Counted from the first letter of the stretch, positions 36,924 through 47,086 are shown. The stretch is 64,000 nucleotides of DNA from Pedobacter ginsengisoli (GCF_002736205.1 NZ_CP024091.1:3717555-3781554), one strand, 5' to 3'. The notes: generated by a model from the letters alone, not told the origin. Program-made: numbers and translations.

Positions 36924-38636
36924 ATGAAAAAAAGATGGGTGCGGGCCGCAAAGGGCAATATAGAAACGACAGATTTGCTTGCACAACAATTAAATATAAA
37001 TAGCAGTTTAGCGGAGATATTAGTACAAAGAGGCATTTCTTGTTTCGATAGTGCGCGTGATTATTTTAGGCCGCAGATGTCGCATCTGCACGATCCTTTC
37101 CTGATGAAGGATATGGATAAAGCCATCGAAAGAATTGACCTTGCCCTTACAAAAAATGAAAAGATATTAATCTACGGAGATTATGATGTAGATGGAACCA
37201 CTTCAGTTGCCCTTGCATTCAGTTTTTTTAGCCAGTTTACGTCAAACATTGAATATTATATCCCAGACAGACATAAGGAAGGATACGGTATTTCGACAGC
37301 TGGAATTGATTATGCCGCAGAAAATGGTTTCACGCTGATCATTTCTCTTGATTGCGGAATAAAAGCCAACGATAAAATTGCCTATGCAAACACTTTGAAT
37401 ATTGATTTTATTGTTTGCGATCATCATTTGCCTGGAGATGAACTTCCGGCTGCAATTGCTCTACTTGATCCGAAACGTAACGATTGTCCTTACCCTTTTA
37501 AAGAACTTGCTGGTTGCGGCATTGGCTTTAAACTTGCCCAGGCCTATTGCCATACTCATCAGTTAACTTCCGATAAATACGAGCAATATATTGATTTGGT
37601 AATGGTAAGTATTGCTGCTGACATTGTACCTGTTATTGATGAAAATAGAATTCTTGCATATCATGGCCTCATCAAATTAAACACACAGCCTTCTATTGGA
37701 TTAAAGGCGCTGATGGAAATTTCTGGAAAGCATAAAGATTACACACTTACCGATGTAGTTTTTACCTTAGCTCCCCGTATCAATGCTGCCGGAAGAATGA
37801 ACCATGCATCCGAAGCAGTTAAAATGTTGCTTTGTACAGAAAGTACCATAGCTCAGGAGCAAAGTTTACTTATAAACCTACAAAATACAGAACGCAAAAC
37901 ATCTGACCAAAGCATTACGGCCGAAGCCCTTGCATTAATTGAAGATTGTGAAATTCTTGTTAGTAAAAAAACAACGGTTGTATATCATGAAAGCTGGAAT
38001 AAAGGTGTCATAGGCATTGTGGCTTCCAGACTGATAGAGAAATATTATAGACCTACAGTTGTACTTACCGCATCGAACGGACTGCTTACAGGCTCTGCGC
38101 GATCCGTTGCCGGGTTCGATTTGTATGAAGCATTACTAGGTTGCGAAGATCTTTTGGTTCAGTTTGGTGGACATAAGTTTGCTGCTGGATTAACAATAAA
38201 GCCCGAAAACATTCAATTATTTTCGGATCGTTTTGAAAATATAGTTGCATCAACCATTACTGATGACTTATTAAAGCCGGAAATAAATATAGATTCAGAA
38301 ATTGAATTTAGGCAAATAGATGGTAAATTTCAGCGCATTATAGCGCAAATGGAGCCATTTGGCCCCTTAAATATGGCACCAATTTTTGTTTCTCATAATG
38401 TATTTATTACCGGAAAACCTTATGTTGTGGGCACAAAACATTTAAAATTAAATTTAAAACAACAAAATTCTACTATTTTTGAAAGCATTGGTTTTGGATT
38501 GGCAGAATACGAATCATTATTACAGCCAAACCAACCTTTCTCTGTTTGTTATACAGTAGAAGAAAATATATGGAAAGATCAACGGCGTTTACAATTAAAT
38601 ATTAAAGCCATAGAAATTGACAACCAATATAATTAG
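36924..38636 (+). CDS. recJ: Single-stranded-DNA-specific exonuclease RecJ
   Basis: 570 aa 5'-3' ssDNA exonuclease of recombination and mismatch repair. DHH phosphoesterase motifs: D86-YDVDG (motif I), DCG and VCDHHLPGDELP (motifs II-III), then DHHA1 (APRINAAGRMNHASEA; TASNGLLTGSARS; LVQFGGHKFAAGLTI) and the OB domain at the C-terminus. Length is normal. lptB starts on the base after the recJ stop, a tight recJ-lptB pair. Confidence 0.95.
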   Translation: MKKRWVRAAKGNIETTDLLAQQLNINSSLAEILVQRGISCFDSARDYFRPQMSHLHDPFLMKDMDKAIERIDLALTKNEKILIYGDYDVDGTTSVALAFSFFSQFTSNIEYYIPDRHKEGYGISTAGIDYAAENGFTLIISLDCGIKANDKIAYANTLNIDFIVCDHHLPGDELPAAIALLDPKRNDCPYPFKELAGCGIGFKLAQAYCHTHQLTSDKYEQYIDLVMVSIAADIVPVIDENRILAYHGLIKLNTQPSIGLKALMEISGKHKDYTLTDVVFTLAPRINAAGRMNHASEAVKMLLCTESTIAQEQSLLINLQNTERKTSDQSITAEALALIEDCEILVSKKTTVVYHESWNKGVIGIVASRLIEKYYRPTVVLTASNGLLTGSARSVAGFDLYEALLGCEDLLVQFGGHKFAAGLTIKPENIQLFSDRFENIVASTITDDLLKPEINIDSEIEFRQIDGKFQRIIAQMEPFGPLNMAPIFVSHNVFITGKPYVVGTKHLKLNLKQQNSTIFESIGFGLAEYESLLQPNQPFSVCYTVEENIWKDQRRLQLNIKAIEIDNQYN

Positions 38637-39371
38637 ATGATATTAAGAGCTGAAAATCTGATAAAAAAATATAAACAACGTACTGTTGTTAATGACGTTT
38701 CGTTTAGTGTTAGTCAGGGTGAAATTGTTGGTTTACTAGGACCCAATGGAGCCGGAAAAACAACCTCTTTTTATATGATTGTGGGGTTGATTAAACCAAA
38801 TGAGGGTACGATATATTTGGATGACCAGGACATTACCAGTGACCCAATGTACCGAAGAGCACAAAAAGGTATTGGATACTTAGCGCAGGAGGCTTCAGTT
38901 TTCAGAAAACTTTCTGTTGAAGACAATATAATGGCCATTTTAGAAATGACTAAAATGAGCAAGGAAGAACGACATGAACAACTGGAAGAGCTGATTAGTG
39001 AGTTTAGTTTACATAAAGTTCGTAAAAACCGTGGCGACCTACTTTCGGGAGGGGAACGCAGAAGGACAGAGATTGCCAGGGCATTGGCTGCTAGTCCTAA
39101 TTTTATCTTACTGGATGAACCGTTTGCCGGGGTAGACCCCATTGCTGTTGAAGAAATTCAGACTATAGTTGCTAAACTAAAACAAAAAAACATAGGTATT
39201 CTGATTACCGACCATAACGTACAGGAAACTTTATCTATTACCGACAGGGCTTATTTATTATTTGAGGGCAAGATTCTGGAATCTGGAACCCCGGAAGTAC
39301 TTGCTGCCAATGAAATGGTAAGAAGAGTATATTTAGGCTCTAATTTCGTATTACGAAGTAAAAACTTATAA
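38637..39371 (+). CDS. lptB: LPS export ABC transporter ATP-binding protein LptB
   Basis: 244 aa ATPase that drives lipopolysaccharide transport with LptFG at the inner membrane. Walker [11 protein letters not shown]-loop in [15 protein letters not shown] (the LptB-type sequence), signature LLSGGERRR, Walker [13 protein letters not shown], and H-loop [10 protein letters not shown]. The C-terminal VYLGSNFVL segment is typical. It abuts recJ directly; the GH3-like gene follows 20 bp later. Confidence 0.94.
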   Translation: MILRAENLIKKYKQRTVVNDVSFSVSQGEIVGLLGPNGAGKTTSFYMIVGLIKPNEGTIYLDDQDITSDPMYRRAQKGIGYLAQEASVFRKLSVEDNIMAILEMTKMSKEERHEQLEELISEFSLHKVRKNRGDLLSGGERRRTEIARALAASPNFILLDEPFAGVDPIAVEEIQTIVAKLKQKNIGILITDHNVQETLSITDRAYLLFEGKILESGTPEVLAANEMVRRVYLGSNFVLRSKNL

Positions 39372-39391
39372 TTCACTACTTAAACAAAAGC

Positions 39392-40903
39392 ATGGCAATT
39401 GTAAATTCAATTTTTACCTGGTATATGAAAAAGCGCGTCCACCAGATAGAGCTTTTTATAAAGTACCCGCATGATGTGCAGGAAGAATGGTTTCAAAAAC
39501 TAATTTCAAGCGCTGAGGATACTGAATGGGGTGAAAAATACGATTACCGTTCCATTGAAACTCCTAAACAATTTAAGGAACGTGTTCCCTTACAAAACTA
39601 TGATACCCTAAAGCCATTCATTGAAAGAATGCTTAAAGGAGAACAAAACATTTTATGGCCATCGGAAATTAAATGGTTTGCCAAATCATCTGGCACAACA
39701 AGCGACAGGAGTAAGTTTATTCCGGTATCAGAAGAATCTTTACAGGAATGTCACTTTAAAGGTGGAAAGGACATGTTGTCGATTTTTTGCAACAACAGAC
39801 CTACCAATGAGATTTTTACAGGAAAGGGACTTGTTCTTGGTGGCAGTCACCAAATTAATCAGCTTAATGAGGACTCCTTTTATGGTGACCTTTCTGCTGT
39901 ATTGATCAAAAATCTGCCGATGTGGGCCGAATATTACCGCACACCAAATATCTCCATTGCATTAATGGAGAACTATGAGGAAAAGATGGAAAAAATGGCT
40001 GAAGCCACCATCAAAGAGAATGTAACCAATATAGCCGGGGTACCCACCTGGACTATTGTGTTGGCTAAAAAAGTACTGGAAATAACTGGTAAAGCCAATT
40101 TACTGGAAGTGTGGCCAAACCTTGAGCTTTATATTCATGGCGCTGTAAACTTTAAGCCCTACAGGGAACAATTTAAAGAATTGATCCCTTGCAGCCATAT
40201 GTACTATCTGGAAACCTATAATGCATCTGAAGGTTTCTTTGGAATTCAGGATGAGGTGGATTCAGATGAGCTTTTACTAATGCTTGACTATGGCATATAC
40301 TACGAGTTTTTACCGATTGAAAAGCTTGATGATGATAACCCTGATACCCTTAGTCTGGAGCAGGTAGAGCTTAATAAAAACTACGCCATTATTATCTCGA
40401 CAAATGGAGGACTTTGGCGGTATATGATTGGAGATACCGTTCAGTTTACAAGTCTATCTCCGTATCGCATAAAAATAACCGGCAGAACAAAACATTTTAT
40501 AAATGCTTTTGGAGAAGAGGTTATTATAGACAATGCTGAACAGGCAATCTGCAAGGCATGTGATGCCACAGGTGCCGTATTTAAAGATTATACTGCCTGC
40601 CCTATCTATTTTAAAGGCGAAGAGGTTGGTGGCCATGAATGGATAATTGAATTTGATCATCAGCCTAATGACTTTGAACGTTTTGTTGATGTTTTAGATC
40701 AGACCTTAAGAGAGGTAAATTCTGATTACGATGCGAAAAGATTTAAAGATCTGGCTTTGCGCCGCCCTAAAGTACATAACGCACCCAACAATACGTTCTA
40801 CAACTGGTTAAAATCAAAAGGTAAACTTGGAGGACAACATAAGGTTCCAAGATTAGCGAACGATAGGAAATACGTTGAAGAAATACTCCCTCTGATGAAG
40901 TAA
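39392..40903 (+). CDS. GH3-family (auxin-responsive promoter type) acyl-adenylate-forming protein
   Basis: 503 aa. GH3 proteins are known mainly from plants, where they conjugate amino acids to jasmonate or auxin through an acyl-adenylate. Bacterial homologues are common in Bacteroidetes but uncharacterised to my knowledge. ATP-binding-like segments: WFAKSSGTTSDRSKFIP (motif I), YNASEGFFGIQ (motif II) and TGRTKHFINAFGEEVIID (motif III). Substrates are unknown; adjacency to lptB 20 bp upstream is suggestive of an envelope-linked role but proves nothing. Confidence 0.9.
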   Translation: MAIVNSIFTWYMKKRVHQIELFIKYPHDVQEEWFQKLISSAEDTEWGEKYDYRSIETPKQFKERVPLQNYDTLKPFIERMLKGEQNILWPSEIKWFAKSSGTTSDRSKFIPVSEESLQECHFKGGKDMLSIFCNNRPTNEIFTGKGLVLGGSHQINQLNEDSFYGDLSAVLIKNLPMWAEYYRTPNISIALMENYEEKMEKMAEATIKENVTNIAGVPTWTIVLAKKVLEITGKANLLEVWPNLELYIHGAVNFKPYREQFKELIPCSHMYYLETYNASEGFFGIQDEVDSDELLLMLDYGIYYEFLPIEKLDDDNPDTLSLEQVELNKNYAIIISTNGGLWRYMIGDTVQFTSLSPYRIKITGRTKHFINAFGEEVIIDNAEQAICKACDATGAVFKDYTACPIYFKGEEVGGHEWIIEFDHQPNDFERFVDVLDQTLREVNSDYDAKRFKDLALRRPKVHNAPNNTFYNWLKSKGKLGGQHKVPRLANDRKYVEEILPLMK

Positions 40904-40996
40904 TAACACTGGTTATTTTCGTTAATTTTTTTTTGTATTAGATAAGGTGATTTAATTTTTTTTAGTTAAATTTAAATAGCTAATTCTTAATCGCTT

Positions 40997-41425
40997 ATGA
41001 AAACAGTACAACAAATACTTAGTACCAAATCTGTACAGATTTTCTCAGTTACAGAAAACTCATCTGTTTTAGAGGCGCTTCAAATGATGATGGAAAAGAA
41101 TGTAAGCGCCCTGCTTATTGTGGAAAACGATAAGCTACAAGGCATATTTACAGAAAGAGATTATGCCCGAAAGATTATTCTGTATGGAAAGTCGTCTGCA
41201 GAAACACCAATAAAAGAGGTAATGACAGCAAATCCTATTACTATTTTACCAACGGATAGTATAGACATGTGCATGCAACTCATGACGGATAAGCATATCA
41301 GACATTTACCGGTAATGCATGAGAATAAATTACTGGGAATGATTTCAATAGGTGATGTTGTGAAATTCATCATTGAGGATCAGAAACAAACTATATCTCA
41401 GCTGGAAAGCTACATCAGTAGCTAA
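40997..41425 (+). CDS. Two-CBS-domain protein
   Basis: 142 aa made of a tandem CBS pair (Bateman module): VQIFSVTENSSVLEALQMM with LQGIFTERDYARKII, and ITILPTDSIDMCMQLMTDK with LLGMISIGDVVKFII. No catalytic or DNA-binding domain attached; it probably senses adenine nucleotides and acts on a partner not recognisable here. Terminator downstream. Confidence 0.92.
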   Translation: MKTVQQILSTKSVQIFSVTENSSVLEALQMMMEKNVSALLIVENDKLQGIFTERDYARKIILYGKSSAETPIKEVMTANPITILPTDSIDMCMQLMTDKHIRHLPVMHENKLLGMISIGDVVKFIIEDQKQTISQLESYISS

Positions 41426-41471
41426 AGAGAACTTTATCAGTCTATTTTAACTATTCTCTCAATTAAGTTAA

Positions 41472-41506
41472 AAAAGGTCGTATCATTAAACTTGATGCGA
41501 CCTTTT
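41472..41506. terminator. Bidirectional terminator between CBS and M13 genes
   Basis: AAAAGGTCGTATCA pairs with TGATGCGACCTTTT (one G-T wobble), with T and A runs on both sides. It serves the convergent CBS and peptidase genes. Confidence 0.85.
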
Positions 41507-41529
41507 ATTATCAATTATTGGTAAATCCC

Positions 41530-43569
41530 CTACCAGATTTTAACTCTTTTCTCTGGAGCCAGATATAGAGAATCAGTTGGTTTTACATTAAATGCGGTAT
41601 AAAACTCAGGTATATTTCTTACAACACCGTTAACCCTGAACTTGGCCGGAGAATGTGGATCAGTACCTACCTGATTCCTTAATGCTTCATCTGTAGATTT
41701 ATTTAACCATACCTGAGCCCAGCCAAGGAATACCCTCTGTTCGCCGGTAAAACCATCCATAACTGGTGCTGGCTTACCATTTAAACTTGCGTTATAGGCC
41801 TTAAGCGCAATGCTTAATCCACCAAGGTCACCAATATTCTCTCCAAGGGTAAAATCCCCATTTACATTAAGATCTGGAAAAACTTTAAACTCACTATACT
41901 GAGCTTTTAAGGCATTTGTTCTCTTTTTAAACTCACTTTGATCTTTGGCAGTCCACCAGTTACGCATTGCGCCCGTACCATCAAATGTACTTCCCTGATC
42001 ATCAAAGCCATGACCAATTTCATGGCCAATTACTGCACCAATACCGCCATAATTCACAGCATCATCTGCTGTCATATCAAAAAATGGAGGCTGCAAGATA
42101 GCAGCAGGAAATACAATCTCATTCATGCTTGGATTGTAATAAGCATTAACGGTTTGTGGTGTCATACCCCATTCCGTACGGTCAACAGGCTTACCCAGTT
42201 TATTAAAGATGCGGTTATATTCAAACTCTTTAGATCGTTTTTCATTGCCAAATAGATCGTTCTTTACGATTTTAAGTTTACTATAATCTCTCCATTTATC
42301 AGGGTATCCAATTTTTGGCGTGAACTTACTTATTTTTTCAAGTGCCTGTTTTTTAGTTTCAGCACCCATCCAGTCAAGCTCTTTAATACTGGCCTCGTAG
42401 GCTTTTAACAAATTACCAACCAGTTTAAGCATACGTTCTTTGGCTGCAGGCGGAAAATGTTTTTCAACATATAATTTACCAACTACCTCACCAAGGTTTC
42501 CATTAACCACACCAACAGCCCTGCGCCATTGAGGCTTTTGCTCCTTAATACCAAATAAAGTTTTAGCATAGAAGTTAAAATTCTCCTGATCAAGCACGGT
42601 GTTTAAAGATGTTGCGGAACCTGTAACAGCACTCCATTTCAAATAATTTTTCCAGGTATCAAGAGGAGTATTTTTTAAAATGGTATTTAGATCTTTTGTA
42701 TATGCTACCTGAGAAATAATTAAGGTGTCATGATTCTTAACTCCCGCTTCCGTAAGCAGTGTATTCCAGTCAAAATCAGGCGTTACTGTGCTCAGATTTT
42801 TAATGGGAAAACTATTATAAAGGCCAGCCATATTTCTGGTTTCTTCCTTCTTCATCTGCTTTGAGGCAATCAGGGTTTCGAGTGCCATTATCTGAACAGA
42901 TTTAGCTTTTGCATCAGGGATGCCCGCAAGAGTTAACATCTTTTCAATATGCGCCACATATTTGGTTCGGATATCTGCAGATTTTGCATCCTTTAATAAA
43001 TAATACTCACGATCCGGTAAACCAAGACCTCCCTGCCATGTATAAAGCATGTACTTTCTTGGATCTTTTAAATCCTCAGCTACGCTTAAATTGAAAGGTA
43101 TCATGTTACCAATCTTATTGGCATAAGCAAAATAAGCTGCCAAATCTTTTCCTGAGGCTATGGCATCAATTCTTTTGAATTCAGCATTTAAAGGTGCCAA
43201 TCCGATAGAATCACGAACTTTTGTGTTCATATATGACTCGTAAAAATCGCCTATTTTTTGCTCATCAGAGCCCTCAGCAGGATTTCCTTTTGCCGCATTC
43301 TCTATTATAGCTTTAACATCTTCCTGCGCCTTATCGTTCACCATAGAACCTACTCCATATGATGCCTTATCAGAAGGGATTTTAGTATTTTTAGCCCAGG
43401 TGCCATTAACATATGCCGTAAAATTATTCCCTGGCACTACAGTCGTATCCATATTTTTAAGGATAATACCTGAATGTAGCTCATGCTTCGGTTCTGAATT
43501 ATTACAGGATGCCATCAGCAGCAAAGAGCAAGCCGCGACAGGGATACTGAAAGCTTTTTTAATTTTCAT
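41530..43569 (-). CDS. M13-family zinc metalloendopeptidase (neprilysin-like), lipoprotein
   Basis: 679 aa. Lipobox LMASC (Cys ~22), followed by the linker NNSEPKHE. The peptidase M13_N domain covers ~40-430. Catalytic domain: zinc site H516-EIGH-520 (VIGHEIGHGFDDQGS), third ligand in ENIGDLGGLS, and the substrate segment NAYYNPSMNEIVFPAAIL. The N-terminal attachment to a membrane fits periplasmic peptide degradation. A minus-strand TAAATTTG box at 43608-43615 could be its promoter. Confidence 0.93.
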   Translation of the reverse strand: MKIKKAFSIPVAACSLLLMASCNNSEPKHELHSGIILKNMDTTVVPGNNFTAYVNGTWAKNTKIPSDKASYGVGSMVNDKAQEDVKAIIENAAKGNPAEGSDEQKIGDFYESYMNTKVRDSIGLAPLNAEFKRIDAIASGKDLAAYFAYANKIGNMIPFNLSVAEDLKDPRKYMLYTWQGGLGLPDREYYLLKDAKSADIRTKYVAHIEKMLTLAGIPDAKAKSVQIMALETLIASKQMKKEETRNMAGLYNSFPIKNLSTVTPDFDWNTLLTEAGVKNHDTLIISQVAYTKDLNTILKNTPLDTWKNYLKWSAVTGSATSLNTVLDQENFNFYAKTLFGIKEQKPQWRRAVGVVNGNLGEVVGKLYVEKHFPPAAKERMLKLVGNLLKAYEASIKELDWMGAETKKQALEKISKFTPKIGYPDKWRDYSKLKIVKNDLFGNEKRSKEFEYNRIFNKLGKPVDRTEWGMTPQTVNAYYNPSMNEIVFPAAILQPPFFDMTADDAVNYGGIGAVIGHEIGHGFDDQGSTFDGTGAMRNWWTAKDQSEFKKRTNALKAQYSEFKVFPDLNVNGDFTLGENIGDLGGLSIALKAYNASLNGKPAPVMDGFTGEQRVFLGWAQVWLNKSTDEALRNQVGTDPHSPAKFRVNGVVRNIPEFYTAFNVKPTDSLYLAPEKRVKIW

Positions 43570-43692
43570 TTAACTAAGAATTTATGAATAAGAAATAAGT
43601 GTTAAACCAAATTTAACAAAAGATTACTACCTAACTTCTATATAACCTATAATATCTTAGTTACGTTATCCTCGCTTAAATTTCTAATGCTA

Positions 43693-43950
43693 TCAGGTGT
43701 TCCATTTAAATTCATTTACTAGCTGCTGTAAATCTGCGTCGGTTATCTTGGTGGGATTGGAGAATTGCTTTTCAAGTATATGCTGATGAACATTCAATGA
43801 TCCATTGTTTGTTCTTATGATTGCACCTTGATCTGTGTATTTATGGGAGTAAAAATCGCCAATCATAGGATCTAACTCCGTAAGTCTGATCAGTAATTCG
43901 TAAAGTACGTATAGAGGTGTTGTCACGGCGCAAAGATAATTTAACTCCAT
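43693..43950 (-). CDS. Small hypothetical protein
   Basis: 85 aa from ATG 43950 (MELNYLCAVTTPLYVLYELL); an in-frame TTG at 43962 would add 4 residues. Mostly helical, no signal peptide, no recognised domain. The coding potential looks real (continuous reading frame, balanced composition, not antisense to another gene), but there is no family support. Located between the M13 peptidase and the phosphoesterase, both of which have their own promoters. Confidence 0.55.
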   Translation of the reverse strand: MELNYLCAVTTPLYVLYELLIRLTELDPMIGDFYSHKYTDQGAIIRTNNGSLNVHQHILEKQFSNPTKITDADLQQLVNEFKWNT

Positions 43951-44116
43951 TTTAATACGCAATTATCATTATGTTAACATCAAACAGGCTCTTAACAATA
44001 GTTTTATTACAATTGCCTCTGGTAAGGCTATATTAACATTTTTGATAATAATCAATTTTTAATGCTGACTTAATATTAGTGCCTTAATTTTATAGTAGTC
44101 ACCAAACGTTAAGATT

Positions 44117-45238
44117 ATGATCAGCACAAAGATTCTGTACAATGCTGTTTTCAAAACAGAGCAGGTAGATGACCTGGATAAATTCAAAACGCTGCCTGAA
44201 CCCACCGGAAGTTATCCTTACAGATTAAATCTCGGAAATCGTTTAAATGAAACAGCACCAGGTAAAATGGTTTTTCATATGGTTGGTGACACCGGTGGAG
44301 TAAAATCTGCCGATGCTCAGAAACAGGTAGCCGGGAAAATGACTGATCAGTACCTTTCTGCAACTGGCGAACATGACAGACCTGCATTCTTATACCATCT
44401 CGGAGATATTGTATATCATTACGGAGAAGCTGAGCAATATAGTGAGCAGTTTTTAAAACCGTTTGAAACCTACCCGGGTCCAATTTATGCGATTGCAGGG
44501 AATCATGACACTGATATAAATCCGGATTGCAATTTAAATTATGATAGTCTTGATGCATTTTATGCGGCATTTTGCAGCACCTCGCCTAAGACAATGTATT
44601 TTGGCACAGATAGTAGTAGGAAAAGTCAGGTTCAGCCCCATGTGTTTTGGACTATGGAATCGCCCTTGGCCACAATAATTGGCCTTCATACTAATGTTCC
44701 GAAATATGGTCACATTACCAAAGAACAAAAGAACTGGTTTATTAAGGAGTTGCAAAATGCGGCCAGCCTTCGTTCTGACAAGGCTATAATTGTCTGTATG
44801 CACCATGCTCCTTATTCTGCTGACACAAATCATGGTTCAAGCAAACCAATGATAGAGTTTCTTGAAGCTGCATTTGAGGAAGCCCGTGTAAAACCTGATA
44901 TTGTTTTTAGCGGACATGTACATAATTACCAGCGGTTTAGCAAACAATATGAAGATGGAAAAATTGTTCCATTTATTGTTGCAGGAGCCGGTGGTTTTGA
45001 CGAATTACATCAGCTTGCAGATCCTGATGATAGCAAGTACTGTGGTAAAAATGACTTATTCAATCAGGTTCAACTGAACAGTTATTGCGATAACAGACAT
45101 GGGTTCTTAAAAATAAGCATCGAAAAAACGCCTTTTAGTTTCAGCATACAAGGTGAGTACTATACTGTCCCTAACTTAACTACTAATGAGGAAGCTACCT
45201 TATTTGATAGGTTTACAATTGACCTGACCGGAAGGTAA
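44117..45238 (+). CDS. Calcineurin-like metallophosphoesterase
   Basis: 373 aa. The metal-binding motifs in order are VGDTGG, YHLGDIVYHYG, AIAGNHDTD, MHHAPYS and FSGHVHNYQRF, as in purple-acid-phosphatase-like enzymes. The N-terminal ~45 residues precede the core without a signal peptide, so a cytoplasmic location is likely unless secreted another way. Substrate unknown. Confidence 0.88.
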   Translation: MISTKILYNAVFKTEQVDDLDKFKTLPEPTGSYPYRLNLGNRLNETAPGKMVFHMVGDTGGVKSADAQKQVAGKMTDQYLSATGEHDRPAFLYHLGDIVYHYGEAEQYSEQFLKPFETYPGPIYAIAGNHDTDINPDCNLNYDSLDAFYAAFCSTSPKTMYFGTDSSRKSQVQPHVFWTMESPLATIIGLHTNVPKYGHITKEQKNWFIKELQNAASLRSDKAIIVCMHHAPYSADTNHGSSKPMIEFLEAAFEEARVKPDIVFSGHVHNYQRFSKQYEDGKIVPFIVAGAGGFDELHQLADPDDSKYCGKNDLFNQVQLNSYCDNRHGFLKISIEKTPFSFSIQGEYYTVPNLTTNEEATLFDRFTIDLTGR

Positions 45239-45293
45239 TAAAAGTCAGCATTTTAGAGCAAAAGTATTGATTATGACACTCTAAGGACAGCTA

Positions 45294-45338
45294 TTTCTAT
45301 AAAAATCAAGAATTTTGATTTGTTTAAATTTATAGAAA
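45294..45338. repeat. Nested inverted repeats ahead of the sterol desaturase gene
   Basis: TTTCTATAAA (45294-45303) and TTTATAGAAA (45329-45338) flank an inner AATCAA / TTGATT pair (45304-45309, 45315-45320). It ends 11 bp before the ATG at 45349 and could fold in the mRNA leader or act as an operator. Confidence 0.55.
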
Positions 45339-45348
45339 GAGCTCGAAA

Positions 45349-46227
45349 ATGACAGATTTGGATAAAAGTATTACAGTTGGAGTGCTATTTAGCTTCGTTA
45401 TACTACTTACCTTGTTTGAAATGTACTTTAGTTATGTACACAATAAAAAACATTATCAAAAACGTGATACCCTTACCAATGTATACCTGATGGCAAGCGC
45501 CTTTGTAATTAACCTTCTTACAAAGGCAGGAACCTTCATGTTGCTTCAATATTGCTATGTTCATTATCGCCTGTTCCAAATTTCAAATTCATTGATTTAC
45601 TGGATTGTGTTAATTTTGGCTCAGGACTTTTTATATTGGTTTTTACATTACACGGGCCATTATGTGCGTTTCTTTTGGGCAATGCATGTTACCCACCACT
45701 CATCTGAGCATTTTAACCTTACCACGGGTTTCAGGTCTACAGTATTTGAACCGTTATACAGAGTGTTTTTCTACCTGCCGCTTGCATTAATGGGGTTTAA
45801 TGCTTTTGATATTCTTTTTGCCTACCTGGTTACTCAAATATATGGGAACATAGTACATACTCAATCTGTTGGAAAACTACATCCAATAATTGAATATCTT
45901 TTTGTTACACCTTCCCACCATCGTGTTCATCATGCAAGTAATGTACGTTACCTTGATAAAAACATGGGCATGGTTTTAATTCTGTGGGACCGCATATTCG
46001 GAACATTCCAGGCAGAGGTACCGGAAGAAGAAATTAAATACGGATTAACAACGCAGCCAAAAGACTCAGGACCGGTTAATATAATTTTTCATGAATTTAT
46101 AGCATTATATGATGATGTTAAAAAAGCTCCTACATTTAAAGATAAATTAAAGTACATTTTTTATCCTCCTGGATGGAGCCACGATGGCAGCACACAAACA
46201 GCGCGGGTAATGCAAAGACAACTGTAA
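45349..46227 (+). CDS. Sterol desaturase/fatty acid hydroxylase family protein
   Basis: 292 aa membrane di-iron oxygenase. TM helices near ~8-28, ~45-68, ~80-105 and ~140-165. Histidine boxes: HYTGHYVRFFWAMHVTHHSSEHFN (split here as HYTGH and HVTHHSSEH), and HRVHHASN near the C-terminus. Bacterial substrates are varied (carotenoids, hopanoids, sphingolipids); none can be chosen from sequence. The alpha/beta hydrolase starts 1 bp after this stop, so the two are a coupled pair, perhaps modifying and de-esterifying the same lipid. Confidence 0.85.
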   Translation: MTDLDKSITVGVLFSFVILLTLFEMYFSYVHNKKHYQKRDTLTNVYLMASAFVINLLTKAGTFMLLQYCYVHYRLFQISNSLIYWIVLILAQDFLYWFLHYTGHYVRFFWAMHVTHHSSEHFNLTTGFRSTVFEPLYRVFFYLPLALMGFNAFDILFAYLVTQIYGNIVHTQSVGKLHPIIEYLFVTPSHHRVHHASNVRYLDKNMGMVLILWDRIFGTFQAEVPEEEIKYGLTTQPKDSGPVNIIFHEFIALYDDVKKAPTFKDKLKYIFYPPGWSHDGSTQTARVMQRQL

Positions 46228-46228
46228 A

Positions 46229-47086
46229 GTGAAACACTTAAAACAAATAATTGAAGACATAAAAGTTCAGGGCGACAATCCTGAACTTTTACAAGCCATG
46301 CTTTGGAAATTAATTTGTTATTCTCCCAAAATGCCAATTCGTCTGCATCAGCAAAATCTTTTAAATGCTGCTCAAACTTCTACATTAAAGGTTTACGATG
46401 AATATTTTAGCAAATCTGACTTGAATTTTAATTGCTTTAGGTGGGGAAATGGCTCGACTAAGGTTTTACTAACACATGGCTGGGGCTCTAAGGCTATTGA
46501 CTTTAGTGAACTAATTGATGTTTTATTGCTTAACAAGAATATTGAGGTATGGGCTTTTGATGCTCCTGGAAATGGCAGTTCGGAAGGTGAACTTAGCAAC
46601 CTGATTCTTTTTGCAGAGGCCATTAAGGAATTCAAAAGAAATTATGGTGTTCCGGATGTAATGATAGGGCACTCGCTTGGTGGAATGGCAAATACTTTAG
46701 TTATAAAGGAAACTTTACAATTCCCTAAACTTTTAATCAGCATTGCCCCTCTGGTAAATTTAACAGAGAACTTTAAATCTTCTATGACCGCTGTAGGAAT
46801 TTCTGAAAGTTCACAGAACCAGTTTTTTTCAGAATTTGAAGAACGATATCAGATGAGTACAGATCACTTTTTACTAAATGATATGTACACTTTTCCTGAT
46901 AAAGTAAAGCACCTTCTTATTTATGAAGCTAATGACTACATCTCTCCTGCAAATTTTATTGAAACATTTATACTGCAATACCCTTCAGTAACGGTTTCAA
47001 AATATGAGGATACCACACATGCTAAAATCATTATCGATCACAGGATAATTAATGAAATAGATGCTATAATTAAGGAGTCACTCTAG
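46229..47086 (+). CDS. Alpha/beta hydrolase
   Basis: 285 aa, GTG start 1 bp downstream of the desaturase stop. Serine-hydrolase fold: oxyanion-hole region LLTHGWGSKA, nucleophile Ser in MIGHSLGGMAN, an acid in the IYEANDYISP strand and the catalytic His in YEDTTHAKII. N-terminal ~70 residues are an added cap-like region. Substrate unknown. The 3' end overlaps by 17 bp the reconstructed end of the convergent FMN-reductase pseudogene. Confidence 0.85.
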   Translation: MKHLKQIIEDIKVQGDNPELLQAMLWKLICYSPKMPIRLHQQNLLNAAQTSTLKVYDEYFSKSDLNFNCFRWGNGSTKVLLTHGWGSKAIDFSELIDVLLLNKNIEVWAFDAPGNGSSEGELSNLILFAEAIKEFKRNYGVPDVMIGHSLGGMANTLVIKETLQFPKLLISIAPLVNLTENFKSSMTAVGISESSQNQFFSEFEERYQMSTDHFLLNDMYTFPDKVKHLLIYEANDYISPANFIETFILQYPSVTVSKYEDTTHAKIIIDHRIINEIDAIIKESL

